A DNA stretch of 64,000 nt, from assembly GCF_022698145.1 (NCBI RefSeq), contig NZ_JALDAX010000006.1, forward strand, positions 1-64,000, given 5' to 3'. The stretch comes from Streptomyces spinosisporus (GTDB lineage Bacteria > Actinomycetota > Actinomycetes > Streptomycetales > Streptomycetaceae). The position numbers were made by a program, and so were the translations under genes. This document shows, one piece after another, positions 1 through 8,874 of the stretch. The notes under the pieces are model-generated. The model worked only from the letters and a program-made list of their open reading frames with translations, was not told where the DNA came from and made no database searches. How positions within the stretch are numbered: position 1 is the first letter of the stretch; each line of letters starts with the position of its first letter.

Positions 1-519
1 ATCATCGCGCAGTTCGATGCCGCGGACCCACTTGGCGGACTTCCACAGATACAGATGCGGGACCAGCAGCCGGACCGGGCCTCCGTGCTCGGGAGCGAGG
101 TCCTCGCCGTCGTACCCGTACATGATCCACGCCTGGCCGTCGAGGAGGTCCTCCAGAGGGAGGTTCGTCGTGTACCCGCCGTAGGAGGAGACGAGGGCGT
201 AGTCGGCCGCGGTCTCGACATCGGCGAGCAGGACGTCCAGGGACACCCCTTGCCAGCGAGTGCCGAACTTGGACCACTTGGTGACGCAGTGGAGGTCCAC
301 GGTCGGGGTGTCCGACGGCAGTGCCGTGAGCGCTGACCAGTCCCATACGTGGCGCTGCCCGACCTCCGTGGTGACGGTCAGCTCCCACGTGTCGCGTGCC
401 ACGCGCGGCGTGGGGCTGGCCGACAGCACGGGAAAGCCGGTGGTCTCGTACTGGCCTGGCGGCAGCTTCTTGCCGGGGGCAGCTCTGCGCCCGTGGAAAC
501 CGCGAGAGACGATCGTCAT
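1..519 (-). CDS. Molybdopterin-dependent oxidoreductase (sulfite oxidase-like), 3' end outside the window
   Basis: The reverse strand from the ATG at 519 stays open to the window edge, giving 173 residues of the N-terminal part. The motif HCVTKWSKFG fits the cysteine loop that holds the molybdenum cofactor in the sulfite oxidase/YedY superfamily, and the stretch PEHGGPVRLLVPHLY is the usual continuation in this fold. No signal peptide is visible, so this looks like the short cytoplasmic actinobacterial form. AAGGA lies about 9 bases before the ATG. The substrate is not deducible. The family call is firm; the reaction is inferred from the family only. Confidence 0.8.
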   Translation of the reverse strand, partial: MTIVSRGFHGRRAAPGKKLPPGQYETTGFPVLSASPTPRVARDTWELTVTTEVGQRHVWDWSALTALPSDTPTVDLHCVTKWSKFGTRWQGVSLDVLLADVETAADYALVSSYGGYTTNLPLEDLLDGQAWIMYGYDGEDLAPEHGGPVRLLVPHLYLWKSAKWVRGIELRDD

Positions 520-861
520 TTCTGGGTGTCCTTAACGGTGCAGGAGGTGGGCAGGGGGTGTGTTGGGGATGTCTTGGGGGCGGTGCGTGAGGGGCTGTCG
601 AGGGTTGGCGTCGCCAGGTGCGGGTGTCTTACCTGTCGTCGGTGCAGGGTGTAAGTCGTCGATGCAGGGTGTGTGCAGGGGCCGTGTCGGTCCGGCCAGG
701 TGCCTTCGCGTCGGTCGAGTGACGACCTGTTGTTGTCGGGCGCCGAGCCTCATGTCGATGGCTTCGTGCATGGCCCGGACCGGCTCCTCCGCATGCTAGT
801 AGCCGACCGGGCCCCGTGCAGCAGCAGACGTAGGGGATGCATGGTCACTCGTGCACCGGTG
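520..861. other. Gene-free stretch with a short direct repeat
   Basis: I see no convincing coding region in these 342 bases. The open frames here have arginine- and proline-rich translations typical of noncoding frames in GC-rich DNA. The only structure I can point to is the 18-base direct repeat at 635-672, listed separately. The stretch holds the leader of the oxidoreductase gene and the 3' flank of the DUF5709 gene. Confidence 0.5.
635..672. repeat. 18-base direct repeat, two copies
   Basis: Two copies of GTCGTCGRTGCAGGGTGT occupy 635-652 and 655-672. They differ at one base and their starts are 20 bases apart, close to two helical turns. They lie upstream of the oxidoreductase gene, so they could bind a regulator; this is inference. 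Confidence 0.6.
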
Positions 862-1317
862 TCATGTGAGCTCGATGTCGCGCTCCGGAACGACGTGTAC
901 GGCTGCCTCTTCCGCCGATGCCGCGCCGCCGTCGATGCCGGCGTCCTGGGCCGTGTAGTCGTCGAAGCCTACGTCGCCGTCCGCATCCCCGCCGACGAGG
1001 CGGCCTGCGCGCTCGTCGCCGACCTGGTCGTCGAGGAGTTCCCCGTCGGTGTCGACGGCGTCGCCCAGTCCGTCGCCTTCATCTTGGGCGCTCAATTCGG
1101 GGACCTCGCGCGTGAGTCGATGGGCCAGGTCCTCGTGGGAGGCCGCCTCTCGTGCGGTCAGGCCCCACTCGGACACGCCGAGGGGCCTTTCCGGAGGCGA
1201 GTACCCCTCGTCGAGGATGTCCTCGCCGAACTCGTCCTCGTCGTACTCCTCCTCGGAGCTCAACGGGTTGAAGTCTGCCGGATCGCTCGCGGCCGAAGCA
1301 TCGTCTGCTGCCGTCAT
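862..1317 (-). CDS. DUF5709 domain-containing protein
   Basis: This 151-residue, strongly acidic protein has the actinobacterial DUF5709 signature: an N-terminal acidic stretch, then DEGYSPPERPLGVSEWGLTA, then a region rich in Asp, Glu and Gly. I chose the ATG at 1317 over the upstream in-frame ATG at 1401 because AGGGAGA lies about 6 bases before it and the extra upstream residues are a basic stretch not seen in the family. The family has no known function, and there is no signal peptide or membrane segment, so it is probably a soluble cytoplasmic protein. It is a single gene with no obvious operon partner. Confidence 0.8.
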   Translation of the reverse strand: MTAADDASAASDPADFNPLSSEEEYDEDEFGEDILDEGYSPPERPLGVSEWGLTAREAASHEDLAHRLTREVPELSAQDEGDGLGDAVDTDGELLDDQVGDERAGRLVGGDADGDVGFDDYTAQDAGIDGGAASAEEAAVHVVPERDIELT

Positions 1318-1820
1318 GGGCGTCTCCCTGCTGTCTCGTCTTCCTCGTCTTCTCGCTCCTTCGCGCCACGCTGCCGTCGGGGCCCGGGTCCCGTCATCCA
1401 AGCGTCCCGTAGTGGACGCGGCATCTACGCGGCGTCGCCGGTGTAGCGCCGGTTCGGCGCGTATTCTTCGTGCTGTCGGTCATTGGCGCCCGGGGGCTTC
1501 CGGCCAGGTCGGCGAAGTCGTGCCGCGGACGTGGGCACGAGGTGAGGGCAAGCGGATCTTCGCGATCCACTCGCCGAGCCGGCTGCGTACATCTACGCAC
1601 ATCGACGGCGTGTCGACCGCGCGTCGCGACGGTCACGTCGGAGGCGCCGCGGACATCGCACCGCCATCGGAAGGATGCCCTGGCCACACGACTCGGGTGT
1701 TCAATGGGCTGAGACAGGACCACCCGTCGTTTCCCGCCCCAGGACACGGGCGGGCGCAGGTGCCGCAGCAGGCGCCGCGGTGCCCGCCGGAAGCCGAACC
1801 GGAAGCCGGAGATCGCGTAC
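1318..1820. other. 503-base gene-free stretch
   Basis: No open frame here has convincing codon use or a recognisable protein. The longest, on the minus strand over 1394-1828, gives an Arg/Pro-rich shadow-type translation. A small inverted repeat GCGCC-GGTTC-GGCGC lies at 1446-1460. The stretch probably holds the promoter of the DUF5709 gene and the leader of the acetyltransferase gene, but I cannot place a promoter with confidence. Confidence 0.4.
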
Positions 1821-2402
1821 ATGGCCAAGCCCGAACATCACCACGTGACCGTCGACGGAACGCGCATCCGCACGAACCGGCTCGTCCTGCGGCCATGGTC
1901 GTTGCAGGACGCGCCCGCAGCGCTCGACGTGTACGGCCAGAGCGAGGTTTCCCGGTGGCTGGCGCCCGCGATGGAGTCCGTGGCCGACGAATCCGCGATG
2001 ACGGCGGTCCTCAAACAGTGGATCGACCAGTGCTCCGCCCTGGAAGCACCCGCCGGCCGCTGGGCCGTCGAACTGGCGGACAGCGGCGAGCTGATCGGCG
2101 GAGCCGCCGTACTGCCACTGCCGCCGGACGGCGTCGACCTGGAGATCGGCTGGCAGCTGGCGCCGGCGTACTGGGGCCGGGGGCTGGCCGCCGAGGCCGG
2201 GCACGCAGTCGCCCACTACACGTTCACGCAGGGCGTCGACGAGGTGTTCGCCGTCGTACGTCCCCGCAACACAAGGGGTATCGCGACCGCGCGGCGCGTA
2301 GGCATGGAATGGGTCGGGGAGACGCAGAAGTACTACGGCCTCACCCTGCAGGTCTACCGGCTCCGCAAGGGCGACCTCGATCTGCCGGCCATTCCGGCCT
2401 GA
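1821..2402 (+). CDS. GNAT family N-acetyltransferase (RimJ/RimL type)
   Basis: This 193-residue protein starts its domain with TNRLVLRPWSLQDA, the usual opening of RimJ/RimL-type acetyltransferases. The acetyl-CoA-binding segment GIATARR follows the beta strand FAVVRPRNTRG, and the motif YWGRGLAAEAG supplies the pyrophosphate loop. The final GMEWVGETQKYYG is the typical end of the fold. The length is normal. It transfers an acetyl group from acetyl-CoA to an unknown amine, such as a protein N-terminus or a small molecule. It is a single gene; an imperfect hairpin follows at 2406-2444. Confidence 0.85.
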   Translation: MAKPEHHHVTVDGTRIRTNRLVLRPWSLQDAPAALDVYGQSEVSRWLAPAMESVADESAMTAVLKQWIDQCSALEAPAGRWAVELADSGELIGGAAVLPLPPDGVDLEIGWQLAPAYWGRGLAAEAGHAVAHYTFTQGVDEVFAVVRPRNTRGIATARRVGMEWVGETQKYYGLTLQVYRLRKGDLDLPAIPA

Positions 2403-2405
2403 ACC

Positions 2406-2444
2406 GCACCGCGTACGTCCGCTGCGTCGGACGACGCGTGGTGC
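2406..2444. terminator. Imperfect hairpin between converging genes
   Basis: GCACC-GCG-TACGTCCG pairs imperfectly with CGGACGACGCGTGGTGC across a short loop. It lies between the converging acetyltransferase and methyltransferase genes and could end transcription from both sides. No T-run follows, as is common in this kind of genome. Confidence 0.4.
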
Positions 2445-2475
2445 AGGCTTCCTGAACCATTCCTGAAGTGACGGG

Positions 2476-3216
2476 CTATGCGGCGTCGCGCCGCGCCACG
2501 AACACCAACTCCCTGCCAGGCCGATCAGGTGCGTCGCGCACGTCCTCGACGACGAAGCCGTACTCGTGCAAGTCCCGCTCGATTTCCGTACGTTCGCGGA
2601 AGCGCAGCGTCGATTCCGAGGTGAGGACGACCCCGTCCGCCGCGAAGACATACGTGCCCCGGAAACTCACCAGCGGCAGGCTCACGTCCGTCAGCTCGCT
2701 CCAGGTCTCGACGCGGTCGACGCCTGGGACGTCCGTCACGCGATACGTCGACTCACGCGTCCACCGTGCCCATTCCTCCCACACGCGCCGCGCCGGATCA
2801 CGCGTCTCGAAGACAAGCCGACCACCCGGCCGCAGCGCCGCGTAAGCTCCACGCAACGTCGTGCGCCACGCCTGCGGCTCGCTGATCGCCTGAGCGGCGT
2901 TCCCGGTCATCGTCACCAAGTCGACCTGCAGGGGCGGCAGATCACCGGCGTCCCCATCGAGCCAACGCACCTTCTCCCCGCCAGGCTTGCCGCGCGCGAC
3001 ATCAACGGACGCCCGTGCGGGATCGATCCCGGTGACATAGACCCCGCGCTCGGCGAGCAACAACGCGAACACACCCGTACCGCACCCGATATCCAGCGCG
3101 GACCCCACACCGAACTCCTCCGCCATCGCGAGATACGCATCGAGATCACTGCGATCCGAATCAAGCGCGTCGTAGATGGCGGCGAGGCGCGGATGTCCGA
3201 AGAGTGCGTCAACCAT
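2476..3216 (-). CDS. Class I SAM-dependent methyltransferase
   Basis: This 246-residue protein carries the Rossmann-type SAM-binding motif ALDIGCGTGVFALLLAERG near residue 40, followed by the acidic residue in VTGIDPA that binds the ribose, and an LDGDAGDLPPL motif. The C-terminal part has the beta-rich cap seen in the methyltransferase 25 group. The substrate is unknown. No good ribosome site precedes the ATG at 3216, so the start is not fully secure. It is the last member of a run of minus-strand genes that begins at 6957. Confidence 0.85.
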   Translation of the reverse strand: MVDALFGHPRLAAIYDALDSDRSDLDAYLAMAEEFGVGSALDIGCGTGVFALLLAERGVYVTGIDPARASVDVARGKPGGEKVRWLDGDAGDLPPLQVDLVTMTGNAAQAISEPQAWRTTLRGAYAALRPGGRLVFETRDPARRVWEEWARWTRESTYRVTDVPGVDRVETWSELTDVSLPLVSFRGTYVFAADGVVLTSESTLRFRERTEIERDLHEYGFVVEDVRDAPDRPGRELVFVARRDAA

Positions 3217-3297
3217 GGAGGTGACCGTATGCGCCGCCGGGTTCGCGGGCCACGGCTTTTCGGCGTCGAGCTCCTGATGCTCTGCCGGCGGCCAGCG

Positions 3298-4113
3298 TCA
3301 GCCGAGCAAGCTCATCAACCTGTCAGCCTGACGTGCCGTGGTGCCGGGCGGATTTCTGACATTCCTGTGATCGAGGGCCAGGAGAAACAACCAGACCAGG
3401 GCGAGAAGCCGACGGCAGTCCCGTAGTCTCGCCGTCTCAGCTGCGGTCAGATCGAAGTGACCCAGAAACGAGGGGACATCGAGTGGGTACTCCACCCAAC
3501 TGCCCACGTGCTCCGTGATCTTCGCAAGTTCGAAGGCGCGATCACTGCGACCCGAGTCCTCGAAGTCGACCACTCTGACCCTGGAGCCGTCCCAGAGGTA
3601 ATTGGCCAGGTTGCCGTCCCCCGGCCCGAAAACCGGCGGAACCTCCAATACTTCGCCGCTGTCCAGACCCGACCGCGTCAGCCACCGCAGCCCGCAGTCC
3701 ATGGCTCGCCCCACGGCCGTATCGACCCGAGGGCGAACAGTCCCGGCCCACTGCCTGAGCTGAACCGTCAGATCGCCCTGCAGCCCGGGCCGCACAGGAA
3801 CACGGTCGAGTACGTCGACGGGCAGTACCGCGTGCAGCTTGTTCACCGCTTCGGCAAGGGCTTTGACCTGCTCATCTCGCAGAGGACGCCCCCGGAGGGG
3901 GTTTCCGGCAATGCGCGACATCACCACGACCCGTCCCTCGTCCGCAAGGTCCGCCGTCTCAGGATCAGGAGCCAGGCCAGGCGCATACATGGCCAACAGG
4001 GTCAGCGCGCGCCACTCTCTTTCAGCGCGTCCACCATCCTCGAGCGGAAACCGCTTGATCACCCGATCAGCAGTCAACTCGACCGCATGAGTACCCCAGC
4101 CGCCTGAGTCCAT
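3298..4113 (-). CDS. Phosphotransferase family protein (aminoglycoside phosphotransferase/choline kinase fold)
   Basis: This 271-residue protein has the small-molecule kinase fold. The loop FGPGDGNLANYLWDG replaces the common HGDxxxxN catalytic loop but keeps the Asp and Asn, and RVVDFEDSGRSDRAFELA is the metal-binding DFE motif. The first His of the usual loop is replaced by Gly-Pro. N-terminal VIKRFPLEDG supplies the ATP-contacting lysine. The substrate is unknown, and I would not call it a resistance gene on this evidence. Only 9 bases separate it from the NUDIX remnant upstream. There is no Shine-Dalgarno sequence at the chosen start. Confidence 0.75.
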   Translation of the reverse strand: MDSGGWGTHAVELTADRVIKRFPLEDGGRAEREWRALTLLAMYAPGLAPDPETADLADEGRVVVMSRIAGNPLRGRPLRDEQVKALAEAVNKLHAVLPVDVLDRVPVRPGLQGDLTVQLRQWAGTVRPRVDTAVGRAMDCGLRWLTRSGLDSGEVLEVPPVFGPGDGNLANYLWDGSRVRVVDFEDSGRSDRAFELAKITEHVGSWVEYPLDVPSFLGHFDLTAAETARLRDCRRLLALVWLFLLALDHRNVRNPPGTTARQADRLMSLLG

Positions 4114-4122
4114 GAGGAGCGA

Positions 4123-4452
4123 TCACGCCAGGTTGCTCGGCCGGGACGGGCACAAGCAATCTGGCGCATCGGCCAACAGCAGGGCCAACCTCTTGGGACG
4201 GGTCGGTTCCGACGTGGTGGCCAGTTCCTCGATCGTCCACCAGTGATGTCCGTAGCGGGCCTCGACCGTGTTGATGTCCATCGCGCAGGCCTTGGCCGAG
4301 GTGATGCGGGCGAGCCGGTACTCCTCGTGCTGGTCGAAGCATTGACCGTCGACTGTCTTCCAAGCCTCCCCCGGCAGGGAACCCCCACGTGGCTCCCGGC
4401 TTGCGTGGATCTCGGCCGCACAGCACGAGTTCTGCTTCGTGCGTTGTGCCAT
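4123..4452 (-). pseudogene. Remnant of a NUDIX hydrolase (C-terminal part)
   Basis: The 109-residue frame ends in HHWWTIEELATTSEPTRPKRLALLLAD. This matches the C-terminal helix and strand of actinobacterial NUDIX proteins, which typically read HRWWSxxEL followed by a Pro-rich linker. YRLARI matches the preceding strand. The diagnostic NUDIX box (GX5EX7REUXEEXGU) is absent, and the N-terminal 45 residues are unlike any NUDIX sequence. I therefore read it as the decayed tail of such a gene. Its position just before the phosphotransferase gene suggests an old operon. Confidence 0.45.
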
Positions 4453-4483
4453 GCTTCGGGCAGTTCCCTGCGCAAGCCGATAC

Positions 4484-5173
4484 TCAGATTCCGAACGCCA
4501 TGGTCACCTGCTCCACGAGATCGTCCTCGGACAGCGTTGTGTCGACCTGAAGGGTGCGCAGGCGGAGGTACTCAGCCTCCTTTTCAATGCGCATTGTGAA
4601 CAAGTGGTCGCGTTCGGCAATATTGCGGCCTGCCTTTTCTGGATCGCTGGTCTTCCATACGAACCCCTCCCCTGGAATAGCCCGACTCTGGAACGCGGCC
4701 TGTCGGAAGCCCTCGACGATGACATGCGGTGACTGTGGCAGCCGGAGAAGGTCCTCGACGATCAAACCGAAGCCCTCGCCTCGGAACCAATGGAATGTCT
4801 CCAGCATGGTTTCCGGAGATCGGTTCACCCATCGCTCATCCATGTCCATGGCGATGAACCTGTGCAGGAAAGGGGCCTCCTCCGGCGTGGTCCGCTCAGC
4901 GTGCTCCTGCATCAGATCGTCGGTCGCGCAAAGATGCCAACCGTTGAGGTCGGCGAGTCGGCGGGCGATTGTCGACTTGCCTGCCCCACTCCCGCCGCCG
5001 ATCCAGTAGACGTGTCGCAGCCGCGACCGTAGCTCCGCGGCATTGGTGAACTCTTCATCCTGTCCGGGCGTCTCTTCGTGCTGTCCGGGCTCCATCCCTC
5101 TCCCAAGGCGTGCGGAATACCTGGTGTTCTGGGCGTCGACTGGGCTGTCGCCCGTCTCGACCAGCATGGTCAC
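4484..5173 (-). CDS. P-loop ATPase/kinase-like protein
   Basis: This 229-residue protein has a clear Walker A motif, GGGSGAGKS, at residues 59-67, followed by a typical short-chain kinase layout (ATDDLMQEHAERT, later ILVEGFRQAA-like VIVEGFRQAAFQSR). It resembles small nucleotide-binding kinases that appear near phosphotransferase genes. The GTG at 5173 and an ATG at 5167 are both possible starts; GGAG lies 5 bases before the GTG. It begins 22 bases after the alpha/beta hydrolase stop, so the two are probably co-transcribed. The substrate is unknown. Confidence 0.7.
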   Translation of the reverse strand: MTMLVETGDSPVDAQNTRYSARLGRGMEPGQHEETPGQDEEFTNAAELRSRLRHVYWIGGGSGAGKSTIARRLADLNGWHLCATDDLMQEHAERTTPEEAPFLHRFIAMDMDERWVNRSPETMLETFHWFRGEGFGLIVEDLLRLPQSPHVIVEGFRQAAFQSRAIPGEGFVWKTSDPEKAGRNIAERDHLFTMRIEKEAEYLRLRTLQVDTTLSEDDLVEQVTMAFGI

Positions 5174-5195
5174 ACGTCTCCAGGCTCTCCAGCGT

Positions 5196-6086
5196 TCAAG
5201 CGAGGCCTTCGAGGAAGTCCAAGAGTGCCGCGTGCAGGACCGCGGGCTGTTCCAGGTGCAGATCGTGGCCAGTGGCAGGGATACTCATGGACGTGGTGGA
5301 AGGTCGCAGCCGAAGCATTTCGTCAACCTCTTGTGCAGGGATGAAGCTGGACTGGGCGAGGACCACCAGGGTGGGGCAATCAACCTGTGTCCATTCGCGC
5401 AAGAAGGAACGCTGGGCGTTCTCCGCCAGGGACCTGACCATCACATCCCTGTTGAAGCGGGGCCCCAATCTGCCGTCACGTTCTTCCAGCCCGGCCGCCC
5501 AGCCTTCACCCACCGGTCCGCCGCCGAGGAATGCGACTGCGGCTTCGCGCGAAGGAAAGTGCGTCGGCCATGAGTCGAGCCATCTGCCGATGTCGACAGG
5601 GCCATGTGGATTTGGATCAGGACCGCCAGGGCCCGCCTCGACGAGCGCAAGCGCACGGACGAGACCGGGATGCGCGGCAGCGGCCAGCATGGCCGTGTGT
5701 CCTCCCAGCGACTGGCCAACCAACACCGGCCGCTGCAACGCCAGTTGATCGACAACAGCGATGACGTCGGCAACGTAGGCGGCACGAGAAACATCTCGCG
5801 GCAGGCGCTCACTGGCTCCATGCCCGCGCTGGTCGACCGCGACGACCCGATACCTGCAGCTCAACATCCGTGCCAGCACGTCCCATTCACCGGCGTGACC
5901 GGCCAGGCCGTGCAGGAACACGATGGGCTGCTCTCCTGACCGGCCCCAGTCCCGGCACACAAGCCGGACACCGTCTCGGACCACCACGCGTTCGCACCAT
6001 GCCACTTCGGCCTCCAGTCGTCGGGTTGGCCCATACGTGCACTCAAGGCGCAGCAGGTTCTTCGGCCGCGGCGTACGCACGGTCAA
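5196..6086 (-). CDS. Alpha/beta-fold hydrolase
   Basis: This 296-residue protein has the oxyanion segment FLHGLAGHAG near residue 58, the DQRGHGAS loop, and the nucleophile elbow VGQSLGG with Ser126. The Asp and His complete the triad, the His probably in ATGHDLHLEQP near the end. The fold is the common esterase/lipase/peroxidase type (Abhydrolase_1). The N-terminus is about 30 residues longer than usual, so an internal start is possible. It lies 37 bases downstream of the M55 gene on the same strand. The substrate is unknown. Confidence 0.85.
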   Translation of the reverse strand: MTVRTPRPKNLLRLECTYGPTRRLEAEVAWCERVVVRDGVRLVCRDWGRSGEQPIVFLHGLAGHAGEWDVLARMLSCRYRVVAVDQRGHGASERLPRDVSRAAYVADVIAVVDQLALQRPVLVGQSLGGHTAMLAAAAHPGLVRALALVEAGPGGPDPNPHGPVDIGRWLDSWPTHFPSREAAVAFLGGGPVGEGWAAGLEERDGRLGPRFNRDVMVRSLAENAQRSFLREWTQVDCPTLVVLAQSSFIPAQEVDEMLRLRPSTTSMSIPATGHDLHLEQPAVLHAALLDFLEGLA

Positions 6087-6123
6087 CTCGCCCCGAGACG
6101 CCGCCTCGTGAGTGCCGTCACGG

Positions 6124-6957
6124 TCAGCAGTACGGTGGCTGGTTCGTCAGGGATGCTGCCACCCGCATCCACACCCCGAACTGTCGATAGAGGTCAGGCA
6201 GAGTTCCTCGTGCCTGAACGGTCCGTGAGTCCGCCGCGGTAACTCCCGGAATTCCCAGGAGTGTCGAGGCCACGGAAGCCGACTGCCAGCGGACCGCAAG
6301 GGTGGCGGGGGCCGTAGCGGCGGCCATTGAAGGCTTAGGTGGCGCAGAAAGGCTGGCCGCGACCGCCTTCTCGATGGCCGTACGTGCTTCTTCCGCAGGC
6401 CGCAGTTCAGCTGCGAAACGGTTCCGCGCGTACTTCACGGCCACCGTACTCACCGAGGCGTCCCAATCCGTCATCTCTGTGCAGGCACAGTCGTCGCCAG
6501 TGAGGACCGTCAAGGCAACACCGATGGCGGCCGCGGTCGCATGCGCCAGGCCGATCTCACCGACGGGCCGGCCGTCCAGCCACATGTCCTCGATCTCATG
6601 GCCCATGAAGCTGTGGCTCAACACGCCGAGCGCGCCGGCACGGGAGTGGTAGCCGACGCAGATCATGGCGTCGTGCTCGGGGGTGAGCCCTTCGAGCATG
6701 CCCATGTGTTTGGGTTTACCGCGGATGAGGCGAGCTGCCGGATGCAGCGACTCCGGCAGGATATTGCGCATCGGTCCGTGCGCATCGTTGACGGTGATGT
6801 CGGTGGCGCCGGCCGCTACGGCACCACGTACGGCTGCGTTGACGTCCTCCGCCATCATCAGCCGTCCACGCTCGTAGTCCCTGCCCCCGGGCTGGACATC
6901 CTCAGCGTCGACGAGTCCCGTGACGCCTTCCATGTCCGCACTGATGTAGATCCGCAC
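6124..6957 (-). CDS. M55 family D-aminopeptidase (DppA-like)
   Basis: This 277-residue protein opens with MRIYISADMEGVTG and carries the metal-binding residues of Bacillus subtilis DppA at nearly the same numbers: Asp8, Glu10, His60 in VNDAHGPM, His104 in VGYHSRAG and Glu134 in PVGEIGLAHA. Residue 115 is His. The family cleaves N-terminal D-amino acids from short peptides, such as D-Ala-containing wall fragments, and forms a zinc-dependent decamer. The GTG at 6957 follows GAGGAG at 8 bases. It heads a five-member minus-strand run ending with the phosphotransferase. Confidence 0.9.
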   Translation of the reverse strand: MRIYISADMEGVTGLVDAEDVQPGGRDYERGRLMMAEDVNAAVRGAVAAGATDITVNDAHGPMRNILPESLHPAARLIRGKPKHMGMLEGLTPEHDAMICVGYHSRAGALGVLSHSFMGHEIEDMWLDGRPVGEIGLAHATAAAIGVALTVLTGDDCACTEMTDWDASVSTVAVKYARNRFAAELRPAEEARTAIEKAVAASLSAPPKPSMAAATAPATLAVRWQSASVASTLLGIPGVTAADSRTVQARGTLPDLYRQFGVWMRVAASLTNQPPYC

Positions 6958-7064
6958 TGCGCAGTCTCCTCAATCTCGATCCCTCACTTGATCGCTTAGG
7001 AGACGTCCACTTCCCTGCCTCCGGTTCTGGAACCGCACCAGCACAAGCAAGCGCCTGCGCGACG

Positions 7065-7815
7065 TCACATGCGCGCTCGCAGCACGTCCACCTCACAGCC
7101 CGGGGCGAACGGGTCGAAGCCGTGCTCGGCCAGCCAGCGAATGGCCATCAGGCTGCGCAGCGACCACCACGCGCGGATCACGTCGCGGTCGACATCGGTG
7201 CCGTACCCGGCGATGACGTCGTCGAGGTGCTCCTCGTGTCCGAGCGTCAGGATGGCGAGATCGAACAGGGCATCCCCCTGCCCCGCCTCGGACCAGTCGA
7301 TGATGCCCGTGATCTCGTCGTCGCCGTCGACGAACACGTGCGTGATCTGCAGGTCGCCGTGCGTGAACACCCGGGGTCCACGGCCGGAAGACGGCCTCGG
7401 CGACCTGACGGTTCCGGGTGACCAGGTCAGCGGGCAGGACTCCGTTCGCCACGAGCCGCTCGCACTCGCCGTCCAACTCCGCCGCCAACTCGTCACGGCT
7501 CGCCCCGGCCCGCCCGCGCCGGGGTGGCAACGGCGCGCCATGCAGCTTCCGGATGGCCGCACCCGCCGCGGCCCACGCCGCCGGCGACGCGGCCGACGGC
7601 TCGCCCAGCCGCCCCAGTGCCTCGCCCGGAACCGCGGAAAGCGCGAGCACGGGCGGTTTGCGCCACAGGACCTCCGGGGTCGGCACCGGCGCCAAAGCCA
7701 TCGCCTCGACCTCTACATCGATACGCGTCTGATCGGCATCCACCTTCAGGAACACGTCGCCGACGCGTAGAGTCGCGCGCTCGGAATGGGCTACGACGAC
7801 CTTGACCTCATCCAT
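7065..7815 (-). pseudogene. Frameshifted aminoglycoside phosphotransferase-family gene
   Basis: Two overlapping minus-strand frames together make one phosphotransferase. The first, from the ATG at 7815, gives MDEVKVVVAHSERATLRVGD and the N-lobe through VFRPWTPG. The second gives VFTHGDLQITHVFVDGDDE and GIIDWSEAGQGDALFDLA, the catalytic HGD loop and the DW metal site, and runs to the stop at 7065. The frame changes within about 7377-7392, in a run of C and G (GGACCCCGGGTG on the coding strand). Either the gene is broken or one base is missing or added in the assembly. All other motifs are intact. Confidence 0.75.
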
Positions 7816-8097
7816 GAGTGATCAGTATTCCGAGGATGCCTGTCGACGTCGCCGGATTTTTCGGGTGCGAAGGCGAAGGCAGTGCCCGCAAAATGCGGCT
7901 CCTGGATCAGCGGGCTCCGCGGAGACCCTGCGAGTGGTGACGGACGGACGGCTCGTCGTTTACATCGCTCGGGAGGTAGTCGCCGCCACCGGTTGGGCCA
8001 GGCCGCCCATCGCTCCCACGTGCGGGCCCAGCTGAAGCAACCTCAACTCGGCTGCTCTCTTCGCTGCCCAGCAACGAGGTGCCCTAAAGTCTGGCGC

Positions 8098-8706
8098 ATG
8101 CGGCGAAGGACACGACTGGTGATAGCCGGAGCCATGGCGCTGGCCTGGGGCGAGTGGTTGAACTGGCGTTGGTCTCACACGCTCGTGGGGAACAGCAGGG
8201 GCGCGACCGACGCGGTGGTCGTGCTGGGCTACAGGAATCCCCAAGCCAGGGCGAACGCCATCAACCGCTGGCGAGTTCGCGCCGGCATTCGCTCCGCCGC
8301 TGCCGACGGTGCGCACGGCACACGCGTGATTTTCAGCGGTGGTACGACCGGAAACGGGGCTACGGAAGCCCAGTTGATGGCTGACTACGCGAAGTCGGTG
8401 CTTGAGTTCGACGGCACAGTGCTCCTCGAAGACCAGAGCACGACGACGTGGGAGAACATCACGAACGTCATCCCACTGCTTGAGGATGTCGACCGCATCA
8501 AGATCGCCTCCCAGCCGGCTCACGCACTCAAGGCCCGCGCCTATTTGCGCCGACAGCGCCCTGACCTTGCCGAAAAGCTTGTGCGCGCCGACGACTACCG
8601 CCCTGGCGAATGGACCCTCGTCAAACCCCTGTTGGCCCTCTACGGGCTGTGGACGCTACGGGGTCTCACGGCCGACGAACGGCAGAGTCAGCAGAGTCAC
8701 CCGTAA
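8098..8706 (+). CDS. YdcF family (DUF218) membrane-anchored protein
   Basis: This 202-residue protein starts with a membrane anchor over about residues 5-23 and then has the DUF218 core: DAVVVLGYRN, RVIFSGG, TEAQLMADYA, LLEDQSTTTWENI and KIASQPAHALKARAYLRRQRP. These are the family's conserved segments, thought to act on the cell envelope or in nucleotide-related metabolism, but the function is unproven. I chose the ATG at 8098 because it places the hydrophobic segment at the N-terminus; the upstream open frame adds residues unlike the family. It is a single gene followed by a strong hairpin at 8759-8803. Confidence 0.8.
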   Translation: MRRRTRLVIAGAMALAWGEWLNWRWSHTLVGNSRGATDAVVVLGYRNPQARANAINRWRVRAGIRSAAADGAHGTRVIFSGGTTGNGATEAQLMADYAKSVLEFDGTVLLEDQSTTTWENITNVIPLLEDVDRIKIASQPAHALKARAYLRRQRPDLAEKLVRADDYRPGEWTLVKPLLALYGLWTLRGLTADERQSQQSHP

Positions 8707-8758
8707 GAGGTCGGACCGCGTCCGGCATCCGGTGCCCAACTCCCGTACCAGTTACAGC

Positions 8759-8803
8759 GGCAGGCGGCACACCCGGCCCGAAGCCGAAGGGTGTGCCGCT
8801 GCC
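8759..8803. terminator. Strong hairpin after the YdcF gene
   Basis: GCGGCACACCC at 8764-8774 pairs perfectly with GGGTGTGCCGC at 8789-8799, and outer GGCAG/CTGCC bases extend the stem with a bulge. It lies between the converging YdcF and hydrolase genes and can serve both directions. Confidence 0.65.
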
Positions 8804-8874
8804 TTGATCCGGTGAGCGCTTTGGGCAGCGCCGTTCCCCAGGTCAGCGCGGATTGCCGTCCCGGCGGCCCGGCC

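Noticed and set aside
1394-1828. 144-codon minus-strand frame in the gap before the acetyltransferase
   Set aside because: Arg-rich translation without any family pattern, and it overlaps the acetyltransferase start.
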